A DNA stretch of 64,000 nt from Endomychus coccineus. Taxonomy: Eukaryota; Arthropoda; Insecta; Coleoptera; Endomychidae. The stretch spans positions 166,417,962-166,481,961 of the forward strand of contig OY294068.1 of assembly GCA_958510875.1 (NCBI GenBank), given 5' to 3'. The stretch's first letter is position 1. The number at the start of each line of letters is the position of its first letter. The notes beneath the pieces are model-generated. The model was not told the origin of the DNA. It did not search any database and worked only from the letters and a program-made list of their open reading frames with translations. Both the position numbers and the translations under genes were made by a program. This document shows positions 44,396 to 55,085 of this stretch, piece by piece.

Positions 44396-45249
44396 TCTAC
44401 TTCTGGTCTGCCATTTTCAATTTTCCAAATTAAACCTCAGATTCGTAATCAGCGACCTCGAAAACCTCCGAGTATATATTTTCAAGCAAAATGTTCATTC
44501 TAAATAAAAGTGTCATTTTTTATGGAGAATAGCTCGACTTCCGGTCCGCCATGTTGAATTCCCTAAGTACAGATTGTGAAGGAAAAATCGATATTTAATT
44601 ATTTTTTTTTAAGATTAATTATGGAGGCAATTCGGGAGTTTAACCGCCGTCATTTTGGGGTTAAGTGTAATGAATACTACTGGGGATCCAAGAAACATGA
44701 TGCAAAAAGAATTTTCCAAATCCCAGCTACTTCCCCACTTTTAGACTTTCGGTACTTTTTCCCGGCTTATTAATAATCATTTAATAAAATTTGAATCTGT
44801 GATAGTTACGAAATAGGACCCATATTTATATTTAAAAAAATAGTGGCTTCCCGTACAAGATGGCAAGTTTTTGCATCCATTATGAATGACCATGTATAAG
44901 GTATTGCATTTTTCAAGTGATACTGTTTCTGCAAACTGTGACTGTCATAATGCAATGGATTTCAAGCTAACGGAAAAACTAATTAAAGTTAATTAACACG
45001 CATTTGAGTGAACAGCTGTGTCTGCTGAACTCATAAAAATTAACAGATAACAAAGCATGTGTGTGGGGCACATACTAGTGTTAGTTTATTATGCACTGAA
45101 CTACTATCGAGTCTATAACAAAAGTATATTGCTTATATTGACCATAATTCGGTATACTTCACTATAATATATTGATCAAATCCATTTTATAAAGTCTAAA
45201 GGCTCTAAAATGTTTTACTGATGAAAACTGCTTTACGTTGGGGCAGACG
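44396..45249. other. Repeat-like sequence, no gene recognised
   Basis: Directly after the transposase is a minus-strand copy of the recurring core (44446-44470, AATCAGCGACCTCGAAAAC) and two CTTCTGGTCTGCCATTTT/CTTCCGGTCCGCCATGTT words about 125 bp apart, suggesting a short tandem duplication. The rest (44570-45249) is unassigned. Confidence 0.45.
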
Positions 45250-45590
45250 AAAATCCTCATGCATATTTTGAAGCAAGATTTCCGAACAAATTTTCGATAC
45301 ACGTATGGGCAATGAGAATCGACAATCATTCAATTGGATCTTTTATAATGCCTCGTCACTATGGTCGAAATTGAGAAACATACATTCATGTTTTGGATAT
45401 CGACCTTATAGATCTCATGGATAATGTGCCATACGCAGTTAGATTACCAAGCTGGTTCATGGACAATGAATGAATTCCCCATTTTAGTGTTCGAGTTCGA
45501 AATCATTTAGATTTAGTTTACCCTTAGAAGTGGATGGGCCGTAACGGTCCAGTTGCATGGCCTCCTCGTTCACCCGACTTAAATTCTTTC
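45250..45590 (+). pseudogene. Tc1/mariner-type (DUF4817 group) transposase catalytic-domain fragment
   Basis: The plus-strand reading gives ADENPHAYFEARFPNKFSIH (about 45248), VWAMRIDNHSIGSFIMP, VPYAVRLPSWFMDNE (about 45430), PHFSVRVRNHLDLVYP, KWMGRNGPVAWPPRSPDLNS (about 45530-45588). These match in order the region from about residue 180 to 293 of the intact enzyme at 35688-36773 (WADENPHGFF, WFMHDGAPAHFS, SPDLNPLD). The catalytic HDGAPAH has decayed to MDNE*IPH and the sequence stops before the third acid. It is inactive. Confidence 0.78.
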
Positions 45591-46612
45591 ATCGATAGCA
45601 GTTAAATTACCAAAATTGAAAGATAAGTATATTATAGTTCCTGAGATATAAAACGAAAACCATCTTTTAGCCCCCATCTTTAAACCGGCGTATATATATT
45701 TATTGCAGCATTTGCTGAAATATGTTGATATAAAAAAAATTGTACAATCATCTCCAGAAGTTTGGCATATGCATTTCCGGAAACCTGTGTGGTATAGCAA
45801 TTATGAGAAGCAACAATTCAACATAAGACTTCTGTAGAACCACTGGGAGTTAACAACGTATATTCTGAGGATTCACGACTGTTGCGGGCTTGTCGCTTAT
45901 CGAAAAGTAATTTCGATGCTTTTCAAAATCTTCCTGGAATCTGCTAATGAAGAATTATCAAACGAAGTCTTGGAACCTTTACCCAACACTTGCAAGATCT
46001 GCAATGCAGTTTTCCCAATTCCAGATGGAAATAAAAAAGGATTAAAGATCCATTTAATGTAGCTGCTGGCAAATTAATCAAATTAAAAGCAACTAAAGAA
46101 AATAGTTTGATTGGAAATATGTTCGGATGGTGAATCAAAACTTCGTTCAGAGGAAAATGGTATGTTGAGCTATTGGCTGCATGTTCGCTTGAATTATCCG
46201 AAAATAAAATTGGCATTCCATTTGGCAAAATTGAGTTATGGTTATTTGAACATCCCCAAACTTTTTCCCAAATTTGGGGGATTTTAAATTGGTTTTCCCT
46301 AATAATAAACACACCAAAAGAAGAACTCATCTTTTCTCTTCCTGATACTCGAAAACGATTTCTAAATATTAGAAGAAGGCAGAGTTATTGATTTTGGAAG
46401 ACGAAGGTGCTAATTCAAAACATTCTGAGTATCTCGAAAACGACTAGACTTAGGTATAATTTAAAAAAATATCACATCAAAAACAATGATTAATATAAAA
46501 ACGTGATAGAAAATTTTGTTTTCGATTATTACTGTGCACAAATTTTCAGACTGTTATCATCTTCAGAACTGAAAATACTTGTAATGTGCATTCTTTCTGA
46601 TTTGATATCTGT
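45591..46612. other. No gene recognised
   Basis: About 1 kb after the transposase fragment. A plus-strand frame at 46173-46391 (KIGIPFGKIELWLFEHPQTF) and its minus-strand partner are protein-like in composition but were not recognised. Confidence 0.4.
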
Positions 46613-47368
46613 CGACGCTGGATTTAGGGGAGGGCAACCGGGGCTAACCGAGGCTACAGCCCCGGGGCCTCCACAAAAGGGGAACCCCCACAATAGACTT
46701 CGGAAAAAAAAATATTTTAAATTCCGACTCAAGTTTTCCTTTGGTATTTTTTTCTCGCTGTTTTACAATTACCTTTGTACAAACATGATTATATTGTTCT
46801 TGAATATTAACAGAAATCATTGATCTATATTTGTTCACTTCAATCAGGCAATCAGTAAAATATCAAAATCTCAAATGGCCCTGATGAGCACTTGCAATTT
46901 ACTACCCATCTTGAGGAAGTATCCCAATGGCTCAATGGCTGAGTGGGGTGGTACTTGCCCGCAGCCTCGGAGGTTGGGTATTCAATTTCGTGTATCGACT
47001 ATTTTCTTTTTTTTTTAATTGTATATATATAACGATTAGTGTTATTCAATTTTTAAACAAATCAATCATTATTGACTAATTGGTAATTTTTTTCTATATT
47101 TCTTTATGCAACAAGGTATGTAGTTTGCTAGACAAATAATTATTATTGTGACACAATTAAATGCCATCAATTTCAGATAATTCTTGTTTCCGATTATATT
47201 CATATATGTTTGTTAAATACTAAAAGAATTTACTTGGTTTCACAATAAATTATTTATTGAAAAACTCGACTGAAAAAATTGTTCATTTTATTTGGAAAAT
47301 AATTTGGGGTCAGGGGGCCTCCACTCCTTTGTTGCCCCGAGGCCTCCAGACCTCTAAATCCAGCCCTG
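46613..47368. mobile_element. hAT-like MITE with GC-rich ends
   Basis: The left end GCTGGATTTAGGGGAGGGC and the right end AGACCTCTAAATCCAGCCCTG are inverted repeats; the right terminus read inward is CAGGGCTGGATTTA. The subterminal parts are GC-rich with CCGGGGCCTCC/GGGGCCTCCA words on opposite sides, a pattern common in hAT elements. No matching 8-bp target duplication was found and there is no transposase. The interior carries a tRNA-like stretch at 46930-46995. Confidence 0.65.
46930..46995 (+). repeat. tRNA-like stretch (possible SINE head)
   Basis: TGGCTGAGTGGG at 46938 fits the RNA polymerase III A box, and TATTCAATTTCGTG about 40 bp later is a weak B-box-like sequence. It lies within the hAT-like MITE. 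It does not fold into a complete tRNA, so this could be a degraded SINE head or coincidence. Confidence 0.3.
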
Positions 47369-48235
47369 CGAGGTATTACCATGGGAAGTATTTATTTAAA
47401 AAGTATTAGACAGTTCATATGTTAGGCCATATTTATAGTATCGAAAGATATCAACTAATCTAATATAGATATGTATGCTATGCAATAAAATTGAAAGTAT
47501 GTGTGAAGTTTTGTGAGTTACTGACTGAACATATTAGAATAACGGTTTTAATGATTCGAATGATGATTGATGCAGCTGAAATATGATCCATAATGGCCTA
47601 CAGAGATATTCTCCGTCTATTAGAGGGTGTTGCATGTAAAGCTATGAGATACTCTGTCCCCCATAAATTCAACTACCGGGTGCATTTTAAATGCTTCTTT
47701 GTTTATTTGAGGCTTCTCGCCCCTGGTTGATTTGAACTTCTTGTAGGTAAGAATAAGAACCGTCAATGTAATCAGATATAAAGCATTACTCTTCCTGAAA
47801 CAATCGAGTAAATATAATTGTAGATGATTTAATTGGTTGGTTATTATTATTTAGAATGTAATAACAACGTAACCAATTGGGACTGAAAGCATCAAAGACG
47901 TTTTGGATTTGGTACAATCCTTTTTTGGCCGAATATTTAATACTGGAGAAATTGGTTGCTCTTATTTGATTTCATCTAAGTTGATATAAATATGATAGTT
48001 TAATACTTAGGGATAGATGTATGGTAAATATAAGAAGAAAGTAATTTTATAGTGAAGAATATAACATTCCATATTTAACTGCTTTCAGCCAGGCGTCACT
48101 GTAGGCACTTATAACCCCAACAGCAATATCGAGACTGATGTAGGCATGCCAAGAAGAACTCTGGCTAAATAATTTTGATTTGGGTCCTATGGTAGTTTAT
48201 AATAATTATTTTATTTCTTCCTTTTATCTGTGATA
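47369..48235. other. No gene recognised
   Basis: About 870 bp of AT-rich sequence without recognised features. Confidence 0.5.
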
Positions 48236-48237
48236 TA

Positions 48238-49653
48238 CAGGGTGTAAATAAATAACTGCGAAAAAATTAAAGGGGTGATTCCTTGTTGAAAAATAAGGTG
48301 GGTCTTTCATATAAAAAAATTCATTTGACCCCCTAATGTTAATATACAGCCCTTTAAATGGGGCGCCAAAATAGTAGTTTCTTATTTTTATCTTCTAAAT
48401 CCAAAAAGTTAGAAACTAAAATTAAGCACACATTATTTGCTATTAAGAAGGCATCCAATAATTGAGTTTCTGGTTTTCCACTATGTTTGTAAGGGGTAGA
48501 AATAACCACCCCTAAAACTTGTTTTTCACCTAACTTTTTCTCTTATGTGTTTACGTTTATTTTAGGTAGCTTGTTTCATTCTGAACAAAAAAGGTCTCTT
48601 GTAATTTTTTCGAAAAATTGAAGATTTCTGAGAAAAAAAAATTTACTTACAAGTACATGGCACGATTCTCATAGTATGGAATTTTAATTGAACTTTGATT
48701 TACCTAGTAGGCGGCTGTCATGTTGAAGTATTTTGTTAAGACAACTAAATTATTTTAAGTATGTGCAATAAAATCATTGTTAATTGTTTTACACTGTTAT
48801 CATTTTGAGGCCCTCTTGTAAAGAATTTCAGTAAAATGGAAGTGTACACAAATGCAGAATTGACAGATATGCATTTCGTTTACGGGGCTATCTAATGGAA
48901 ATTCCTTAGAAGCGTCAAGAAGATATTCAGAAATGTATCCCCATCGCGTCGCTCCTCATCACAGTCTATTTGCACGGCTTCATCAACGACTACGAGAAAA
49001 TGGTGCCTTCAAAACGATGAAACATGATTGTGGTCGCCAACGAGAAGTGAGAACACCAGCATTAGAGGAAGCAGTACTTAATTTAGTCGACGAGCAACCT
49101 GACATTAGTACCAGGAAGAGTGGTTTGCTGTTACATGTTAACCATATGACGGTATATGCCATCTTGAAGGAACACCTCTTATATCCTTATCACATACAAC
49201 GAGTCCAGGCTCTATTACCGCGGGATTGTCCGAATCGTCTAGTATTTTCCACTCGGATGCTGGAAGTGATTAGAAATTACAAGAGACCTTTTTTGTTCAG
49301 AATGAAACAAGCTACCATAAAATTTTTTAATTGGCAATATACACATAAGAGAAAAAATCAAGTGAAAAACAAGTTTTAGGGGTGGTTATTTCTACCCCTT
49401 ACAAACATAGTGGAAAACCAGCAACTCAGTTATTGGATGCCTTCTTAATAGCAAATAATGTGTGGTTAATTTTATTTTTGTAACTTTTTGGATTTAGAAG
49501 ATAAAAATAAAAAACTTCTTTTTTGGCGCCCCATTTAAAGGGCTGTATCTTAACATGAGGGGGTCAAATGATTTTTTTATATGAAAGACCCACCTTATTT
49601 TTCAACAAGGAATCACCCCCTGAATTTTTTCGCAGTTATTTATTTACACCCTG
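48238..49653 (+). mobile_element. Long-TIR Tc1/mariner-superfamily transposon, internally deleted
   Basis: Terminus CAGGGTGTAAATAAATAACT on the left, its complement on the right, flanked by TA at 48236-48237 and 49654-49655. The inverted arms are about 375 bp (48238 to about 48615 and about 49278-49653), sharing GGCGCCCCATTTAAAGGG and CTACCCCTTACAAACATAGT-like blocks. Length is 1416 bp. The ends resemble those of the intact transposon at 35143-37365, and the encoded remnant is its relative. It lacks the catalytic domain and would depend on a transposase in trans. Confidence 0.92.
48837..49277 (+). pseudogene. DUF4817-type transposase, N-terminal part only
   Basis: Starts MEVYTNAELTDMHFVYG at 48837, breaks with a frameshift near 48890, and continues as MYPHRVAPHHSLFARLHQRL (48933), REVRTPALEEAVLNLVDEQP, STRKSGLLLHVNHMTVYAIL and LYPYHIQRVQALLPRD, CPNRLVF. 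It then enters the right inverted repeat, so the open frame to 49379 is partly TIR sequence. It aligns with residues about 5-140 of the intact enzyme at 35688-36773. The DDE/D domain has been lost by one internal deletion. Confidence 0.88.
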
Positions 49654-49655
49654 TA

Positions 49656-50285
49656 TAACAGCACTAAGCTTGAAATACTAAATTTGATACCTACGATATC
49701 CAAACTAGGTATAAGAGAACGAATATTATTGACATCAATCTCAATAGCAGAAAACTTACTATTTATAGCTAGTAATACACCACCTCCACGCGATAACTGT
49801 AATTGTTGAAAATTGCGATCTCTCCTAAAGATAGCTAGTTGTGAGAAGCTCAGAATTCAAAACTGATGAATTAAGCCATGTTTCAGAAAAAGTATTCTTT
49901 CGCAATTATTTATTTACACCCTGTATACTTTCTATGAATCTATGACCCTCTGTATTCTTTCGCAATTATTTATTTACACCCTGTATACTTTCTATGAATC
50001 TATGGGCTTACATGTTTTTCATTTATGTTTCAAAAAAGGAGACAGGATTTAAAAAAATTTATTCTATACATATATTTATTTATTTAGTTCAATTGAAGCA
50101 GATATACCGTAACTTGAATAAAATACATTTAAGTAAAAGTTCATGTTTAAGTTGGTGAATTACCAATTCAATTATGAACATACCTAAATAATTAAATGCA
50201 TATACCTACAAATTCTTGTTTATAAGTCTGTCTACTTCAAATGTAAGCATTATAGAAACTAGATAACATAGATAATAGAGAGGAA
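49656..50285. other. Spacer with a 60-bp terminal-fragment duplication
   Basis: No gene. It contains the 60-bp tandem pair at 49892-50011, listed separately. The rest is AT-rich and unassigned. Confidence 0.5.
49892..50011 (+). repeat. 60-bp tandem pair made of a transposon terminus
   Basis: Two consecutive 60-bp units each contain TTTCGCAATTATTTATTTAC followed by ACCCTGTATAC and TTTCTATGAATCTATG. The first part matches the last bases of the transposon ending at 49653 (CGCAGTTATTTATTTACACC), so each unit holds a terminal fragment about 250 bp beyond the element itself. Confidence 0.9.
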
Positions 50286-50295
50286 TAAAGTAGAT

Positions 50296-50530
50296 ATTAT
50301 AAACCACCACAGGTCCCTGGACACTGTGGCATCGAGGGCAACTAGAAAGCTGATGAACTAGTAAGAATGGGCTCATCAGCCTCATTTATTAACCCAGCGC
50401 CTGTATTCGGAATTATAAAGACCGCTGTCCGAGGATGCATACGGAACTGGGTCGAAAGATAACAAAAAGAGCGCTGAAATTAACGCTTGTCGCATGCACC
50501 ACGGGAAAATATTTATTAAAGAGCCGTTGG
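50296..50530 (+). pseudogene. LINE ribonuclease H fragment, left part (interrupted by hAT)
   Basis: Reads VPGHCGIEGN, KADELVRMGSSASFINPAPV and FGIIKTAVRGCIRNWVER, the end of a retrotransposon RNase H domain and its linker. After a frameshift, FIKEPL ends at the hAT insertion. The same reading continues on the far side of the hAT at 52857 (KIKTEELINMSRKQVRTI), showing that the transposon landed inside this LINE copy. Confidence 0.82.
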
Positions 50531-52856
50531 CAGTGGCGGCTCCTCGAAGGAGGCTAAGGAGGCTCAGCCTCCTCACCAATTTATCTTAATGATCGTTCTC
50601 CATTTTATTTCCTGTTTCTCTGATAATTCTTTAAATTTTACAATTAATTCCCCGTTCTCAGTAGTTATTTTCAATCCGGCAACAGTGGTCAGAGGCTAGA
50701 TTCTCTATATATCTCAAACGCTGAGTTGTGTTGTTCAACACAGTTGCCGTTTTTCCGACCAGTCAATCGCCAAATAGCGTGAAACGGCGAAAACGGCAGC
50801 AGGGTAGGGAGGCTAGCTTTTCGTATCCATTCGTCGGTCGAATGAAATACGATTACTTGCGCTCCCGCCTCCCGCTGCTAGAAGAATGCGGTTAGTTGTT
50901 GTTTTTATTCCACGAGGCGTAGTAAGCTAGTAAGGTTAAGTAGTTAATTTTTAAGTTATAATTTATCTAATCGGAATCGGTGAACGTTAAAATTATGAGT
51001 GACTTAGTTGCAAAGTTCTTAGAAAATCCATTTAGTGGAATAACATATGATAGAAAAGTGTTCTTCAAAAACAAACAGCCTTTACCGGATTTGAAAGGAT
51101 TAGTGATGGCAGGGAAGTATCAAAATCGATCGTTTAATACTGATAATTATAAAAAATATGTATGGTTAACGGGATCTGATGTACACAATAAATTATATTG
51201 CTGGTATTGCTTGCTATTCACATCAGATACAACTTCATGTTGGGGGCACTTGGGTTATAATGATTTGAAAAATTTAGCTCGTGGCCTAGAAAGACATGAA
51301 AAATCGCAGGAACATATTACATCGTGTATTAAGTTTAAATTAACCGGTAAACAGAATATTGTTAATGCGATTGATTCTACACGAACACGCGAAATCGAAA
51401 ATCATAATAATACAGTTAAAGAAAACCGCGAAGTTAGTGGAAAGATTTTTAGGGTTCTACGATGTTAGTTCGGGAAGAACAGCGGTCAATTTATTCAATT
51501 TTTCAATGGAAACATTTCAACGATTCGACTTTGCGAATAAATCAGACTTACGACGGCATCTGTAATGGCGGGACATTTAAACGGTCTTCAAACAAACGTA
51601 AGTTTTAAATAACATAGTAGGAAACAGAATTCCCTGTAATGCTCGAACTCGATGGAATTTTACATCACATGCAATGTTTAGTTTACCATCCATAAAAATA
51701 AAGACAAATTAATTGAAATATTTGATTTTATATTAAACAGTGATGACTTTTCAACAGATCAGGTTTCATTGAATGCTGCTGTTGGTTTAAAATCTTATTT
51801 AGAAAATAAAGAATTTTTGTTATTTCTTGATACTTTTAAATTAATATTTGAACAAACTGATCTTATTTTTCGAATTTTACAACATAAATTCACTAATATA
51901 ATTCATTCAAGAGATCGTTTAACACATCTCATTGATAAAATTCAAGTTTCCGTTATACAGAATTTCATTTTAATATTTTATTTGGAAAGGAGGAAAACAT
52001 ATAATTTGGTAGACAAGAAACTACATTATAAACAACTTTTTTATGAAATTTTAGATACTATTAAAGGTCAAATATTGAGATTCGATTTTCCGATTTACAT
52101 GAATTGAAGTTTTTCGATTTGACGAATAGAAGATTTTTCGAATCTTTTTCAAAAGAGTTTCTCAATACACTTTCAGATAACTTAGTTCTAAAATATAATT
52201 TTTTTGATAAAATAGCGCTGCACAATGAATTATGCGTTGTATACTGGGATAAAGATATTTTAGGCCAGTACGACAGTCACGCCGATATGATAAAATATAT
52301 GATAGATAATGATTTGCAACAAGTCTTACCTCAGTTTTATAAACTACTTTGTTTGACAATCACCATTCCTGTCACGTCGGCATCGGTGGAGAGATCATTT
52401 TCTACTCTCAAACGAATTAAAACATACATGCGAAATACAATGGGCCAAAATCGTTTATACAATGTTAGTTTGATATCTATTGAAAAAGATTTAGTAAAAC
52501 ACTTAAAACATAATGATACATTTTATGATAATATTATTGATCATTTTTCGTAAATTAAAGACCGTAGAATTTCGTTAATATATAGAAAAGTTGATAAAAT
52601 TAATAACAAAAAACAAAATATGAAAAATTCAAAAAAAAAAAGGAAAAAAATTAAAAATCCAAAAAAAATAAAAAACAAAAAACGAACGAAAAAAAAATTT
52701 GTGGGCAAGAGAAACTCTATACCTCCACGTTGGTTCTTGCTGGGTAACAATCAATTTTGTCACTGAAGGTTAAATTAATTGGCTGAATAGAGTATATTTT
52801 TACAATAACGTTTTATATCCAGCCTCCTCTCTCAAAAAGATCACGAGCCGCCACTG
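50531..52856 (+). mobile_element. hAT DNA transposon, second copy of the 1.4-kb family
   Basis: Ends CAGTGGCGGCTC and GAGCCGCCACTG, same family as 1363-3232 but in the opposite orientation. Length is 2326 bp. The right flank begins CGTTGAAG; the left flank ends CGTTGG, explained by an 8-bp duplication CGTTGAAG that lost AA in the left copy. Joining the flanks restores the interrupted LINE reading, which supports this. The subterminal GGAGGCTAAGGAGGCTCAGCC block is GC-rich. The transposase lacks its catalytic core. Confidence 0.92.
50980..52553 (+). pseudogene. ZMYM1-like hAT transposase, core deleted
   Basis: The N-terminal frame 50980-51468 (MSDLVAKFLENPFSGITYD) carries a zinc-finger region: NKLYCWYCLLF, SCWGHLGYNDL, LERHEKSQEHITSC (TTF-type C-C-H-H spacing). 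A frame break near 51450 follows. After about 51620 the reading is TRWNFTSHAM, then an ORF 51769-52107 (NAAVGLKSYLENKEFLLFLD) and the C-terminal dimerisation domain TSASVERSFSTLKRIKTYMR (about 52375) ending at 52553. The DDE core expected between the finger and NFTS-type block is missing. It corresponds closely to the minus-strand remnant at 1639-2809 but retains the finger. Confidence 0.88.
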
Positions 52857-52915
52857 CGTTGAAGATCAAAACTGAAGAACTAATTAACATGAGTAGGAAG
52901 CAAGTCCGAACAATA
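52857..52915 (+). pseudogene. LINE ribonuclease-H-linked fragment, right part
   Basis: KIKTEELINMSRKQVRTI continues the LINE reading cut at 50530. SRKQVRTI is the usual start of the conserved block before the C-terminal GLLTGHC motif of these LINEs, which is not visible here, so the LINE is further truncated. Confidence 0.7.
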
Positions 52916-54534
52916 AAAAGTTTCAAATAAACTATAAAAGAGTTCACACTGTGGATGCAATATAACGCTATAAATAAGACACATTATCCACTAAAAATAC
53001 TGTTGTAATAGTGAGGACCTTCCAGTTACACAGTAACTTGTGTAACGTTATCAGGTTACGCTGTAATAATCTAAATAACAGTTTCCGCCCGGAATTTTTA
53101 ATTATTTAACTTGTAATGAGACTATGAGTGTCACCTATCTTTCAATAGATAATCTCAATTATTAATCTTGCGCGAAAACTCGTGTGAGGTCGCACGACTC
53201 GCGAAGAGAGGGTCCACTGGAGAGCGGAAACGAAGTGACCCCCCCATCTTAGTTTGGAAAATACGCCGGTTAAGATGATTCTCAATAGATCTTATTTTCT
53301 AATATTAATTTACTATATTGAAAGATTATTGTCGACAGGGAATAAGTCATTTGTTGTATATTAGTTTCTAAACCTAATTAAAGATATGAAGATTCTCTGA
53401 TTGACAGTATTTTTCAATGAATTTATAGTCAACATGCCCCCGTGTCCACACTGGATCATTCTGCTTGATTGAATCTTCATTAGATAATCACTCACATTAT
53501 ATTTCATTGTTTGATTGGTTCATGTCGTTCCCTAAGGCTTGTTCAACCTAGAGGTTTTCCCTTTCACCTTTCTTTGACCTTCCTTATATGGGGTGAAACA
53601 TCTGTTACTTCTCGATCAGAATATTCATTTCGATTTTACGAGCACCATTTCAGTGTACTGTAAATTATTATATAATTGTTCTTTTCCAAATTTCAAACTG
53701 ATCAATCATAATTTTTTAAGACCTTTTATTTTTTATACCTTGTATAATAAATTGTCATAACTACAGTAAGTAATTTAATATTCAAATATTCCTTCAGATT
53801 TAATTATTGTATTTTATTGTTCTCCTCAAGATTTCTATCCTTCTAATATATTTGTATAAACAAATTGGGAATATAGCATAATCAGTTGTGGAATTATATT
53901 GGTTATTCCTGCTGATTTAGTTATTTGTCCCTCGAATTTGTGGTCAAGGTATTGCTCGTATTGTCTGTATTACAGGGTTTGAACGATCGAGACGTCTTCA
54001 TTCTTTTTTCCGTGACTGTGTGGAGAGAATTTCCTGCAGCTCATCCAAGTTCAAAGGACGATAACATTATTTTTGTTGGAATAACCAAATTACCATATTC
54101 GATTGTTCATATCTTCAATCTAGTTTCTAAATTCGAACCTATTCAAAAATTATAGTATGTTTCACATTCAATTTTTCAGTATAGAGCTATATTAATTCTT
54201 ACATACGAAGATTGTTGTTATTCCTCCGAGGAATAAAATCAAATTGTTATACTGGAACTTGTCTTTATTTCTCTGATATAACCATCAAAATTTATCTACG
54301 TCGTATAATCCATTCAATCAAGAATCTAAGGACACGTTTCACTACGAGTCCTGAGTGCATTATCCTAATGAGCTAGTTGGGATCATTGAACACGAAAGGT
54401 CACTTTAAAACTTTACAGTGGCAACACACTACCGAACCTTACACTTGGTAGCTGGAAGATCATCAGTACTTTAACAGTAGTGGATAAGGGTGATTGGTTC
54501 CTTATTTACAGTGAAAAAGAGGTGTCCTCATTGG
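52916..54534. other. No gene recognised
   Basis: About 1.6 kb. The segment 53160-53260 is GC-richer (CGCACGACTCGCGAAGAG) and 53930-54150 has one 76-codon frame, but neither is recognised. An LTR was considered near 53000-53350 but no paired ends were found. Confidence 0.4.
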
Positions 54535-54755
54535 TCAAAGCCCAATGAGGGACAATGCGGCAAAGAGACGGAAACTGACAAACACGTACTGTCATAATTA
54601 AATCGTAAAAGACAAGCAATATTCGGGAAGCTCAGGCCCTCCTTCCTAGAGTACACCATCCAAACGCTGAAGAACCTGTAGAGGGAACAACAAGAGCCCT
54701 CTGTGGTAAAGGTGCGGCTGATGAAAGGGTCCAGCACCAAAGGCAAAAAAAATAC
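54535..54755 (+). pseudogene. C-terminal scrap of an RNase-H-type LINE with poly(A)
   Basis: Reads CGKETETDKHVLS and NRKRQAIFGKLRPSFLEYTI, QTLKNL, then a stop. This resembles the cysteine-motif/ETxxHVL block near the C-terminus of R1/I-group LINEs. After about 110 bp of untranslated sequence it ends in an A-rich run (54746-54755), consistent with a 5'-truncated LINE insertion. Similarity to the larger copy at 56353-57717 is in motif order only. Confidence 0.5.
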
Positions 54756-54929
54756 GGAGTAATTCAAAACGACAGTTGTTCCGCTTTAATTATTTCTTAA
54801 CAGTTTAGGATAGGAAGGACAATGATTTTCATACATATTGGATTATATTATTGAGTATTTATTTCCCAATATTAAGTGTGCAAAATTATAGACATCAACG
54901 AACAAAAGATTATGATTGTCTGCAATCGG

Positions 54930-55085
54930 CTTGCAATAGTATATTAAAGAACGAGTTTCCTAAGACTCGTCTTAAAGCACGAATTCAAGTTTAAAAAACG
55001 AGTGGCGAAGCCACGAGTTCTTTCAAAGAATGAGTGCTTCAAGGTCTTAGGAAACGAGTTGTTTATACTATTTTTTGTAATTTGC
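54930..55085. repeat. Small inverted-repeat element (~150 bp)
   Basis: CGAGTTTCCTAAGAC on the left and its near complement GTCTTAGGAAACGAG on the right, with a central hairpin GTGGCGAAGCCAC (55002) and outer AATAGTATA/TATACTATT words. No coding capacity. It is probably a very short MITE, target duplication not determined. Confidence 0.6.

Noticed and set aside
52916..53400. Possible LTR (GC-richer segment with TGTTGTAATAGTGAGG start)
   Set aside because: No CA terminus, TATA/AATAAA pair in proper order, paired copy or target duplication was found.
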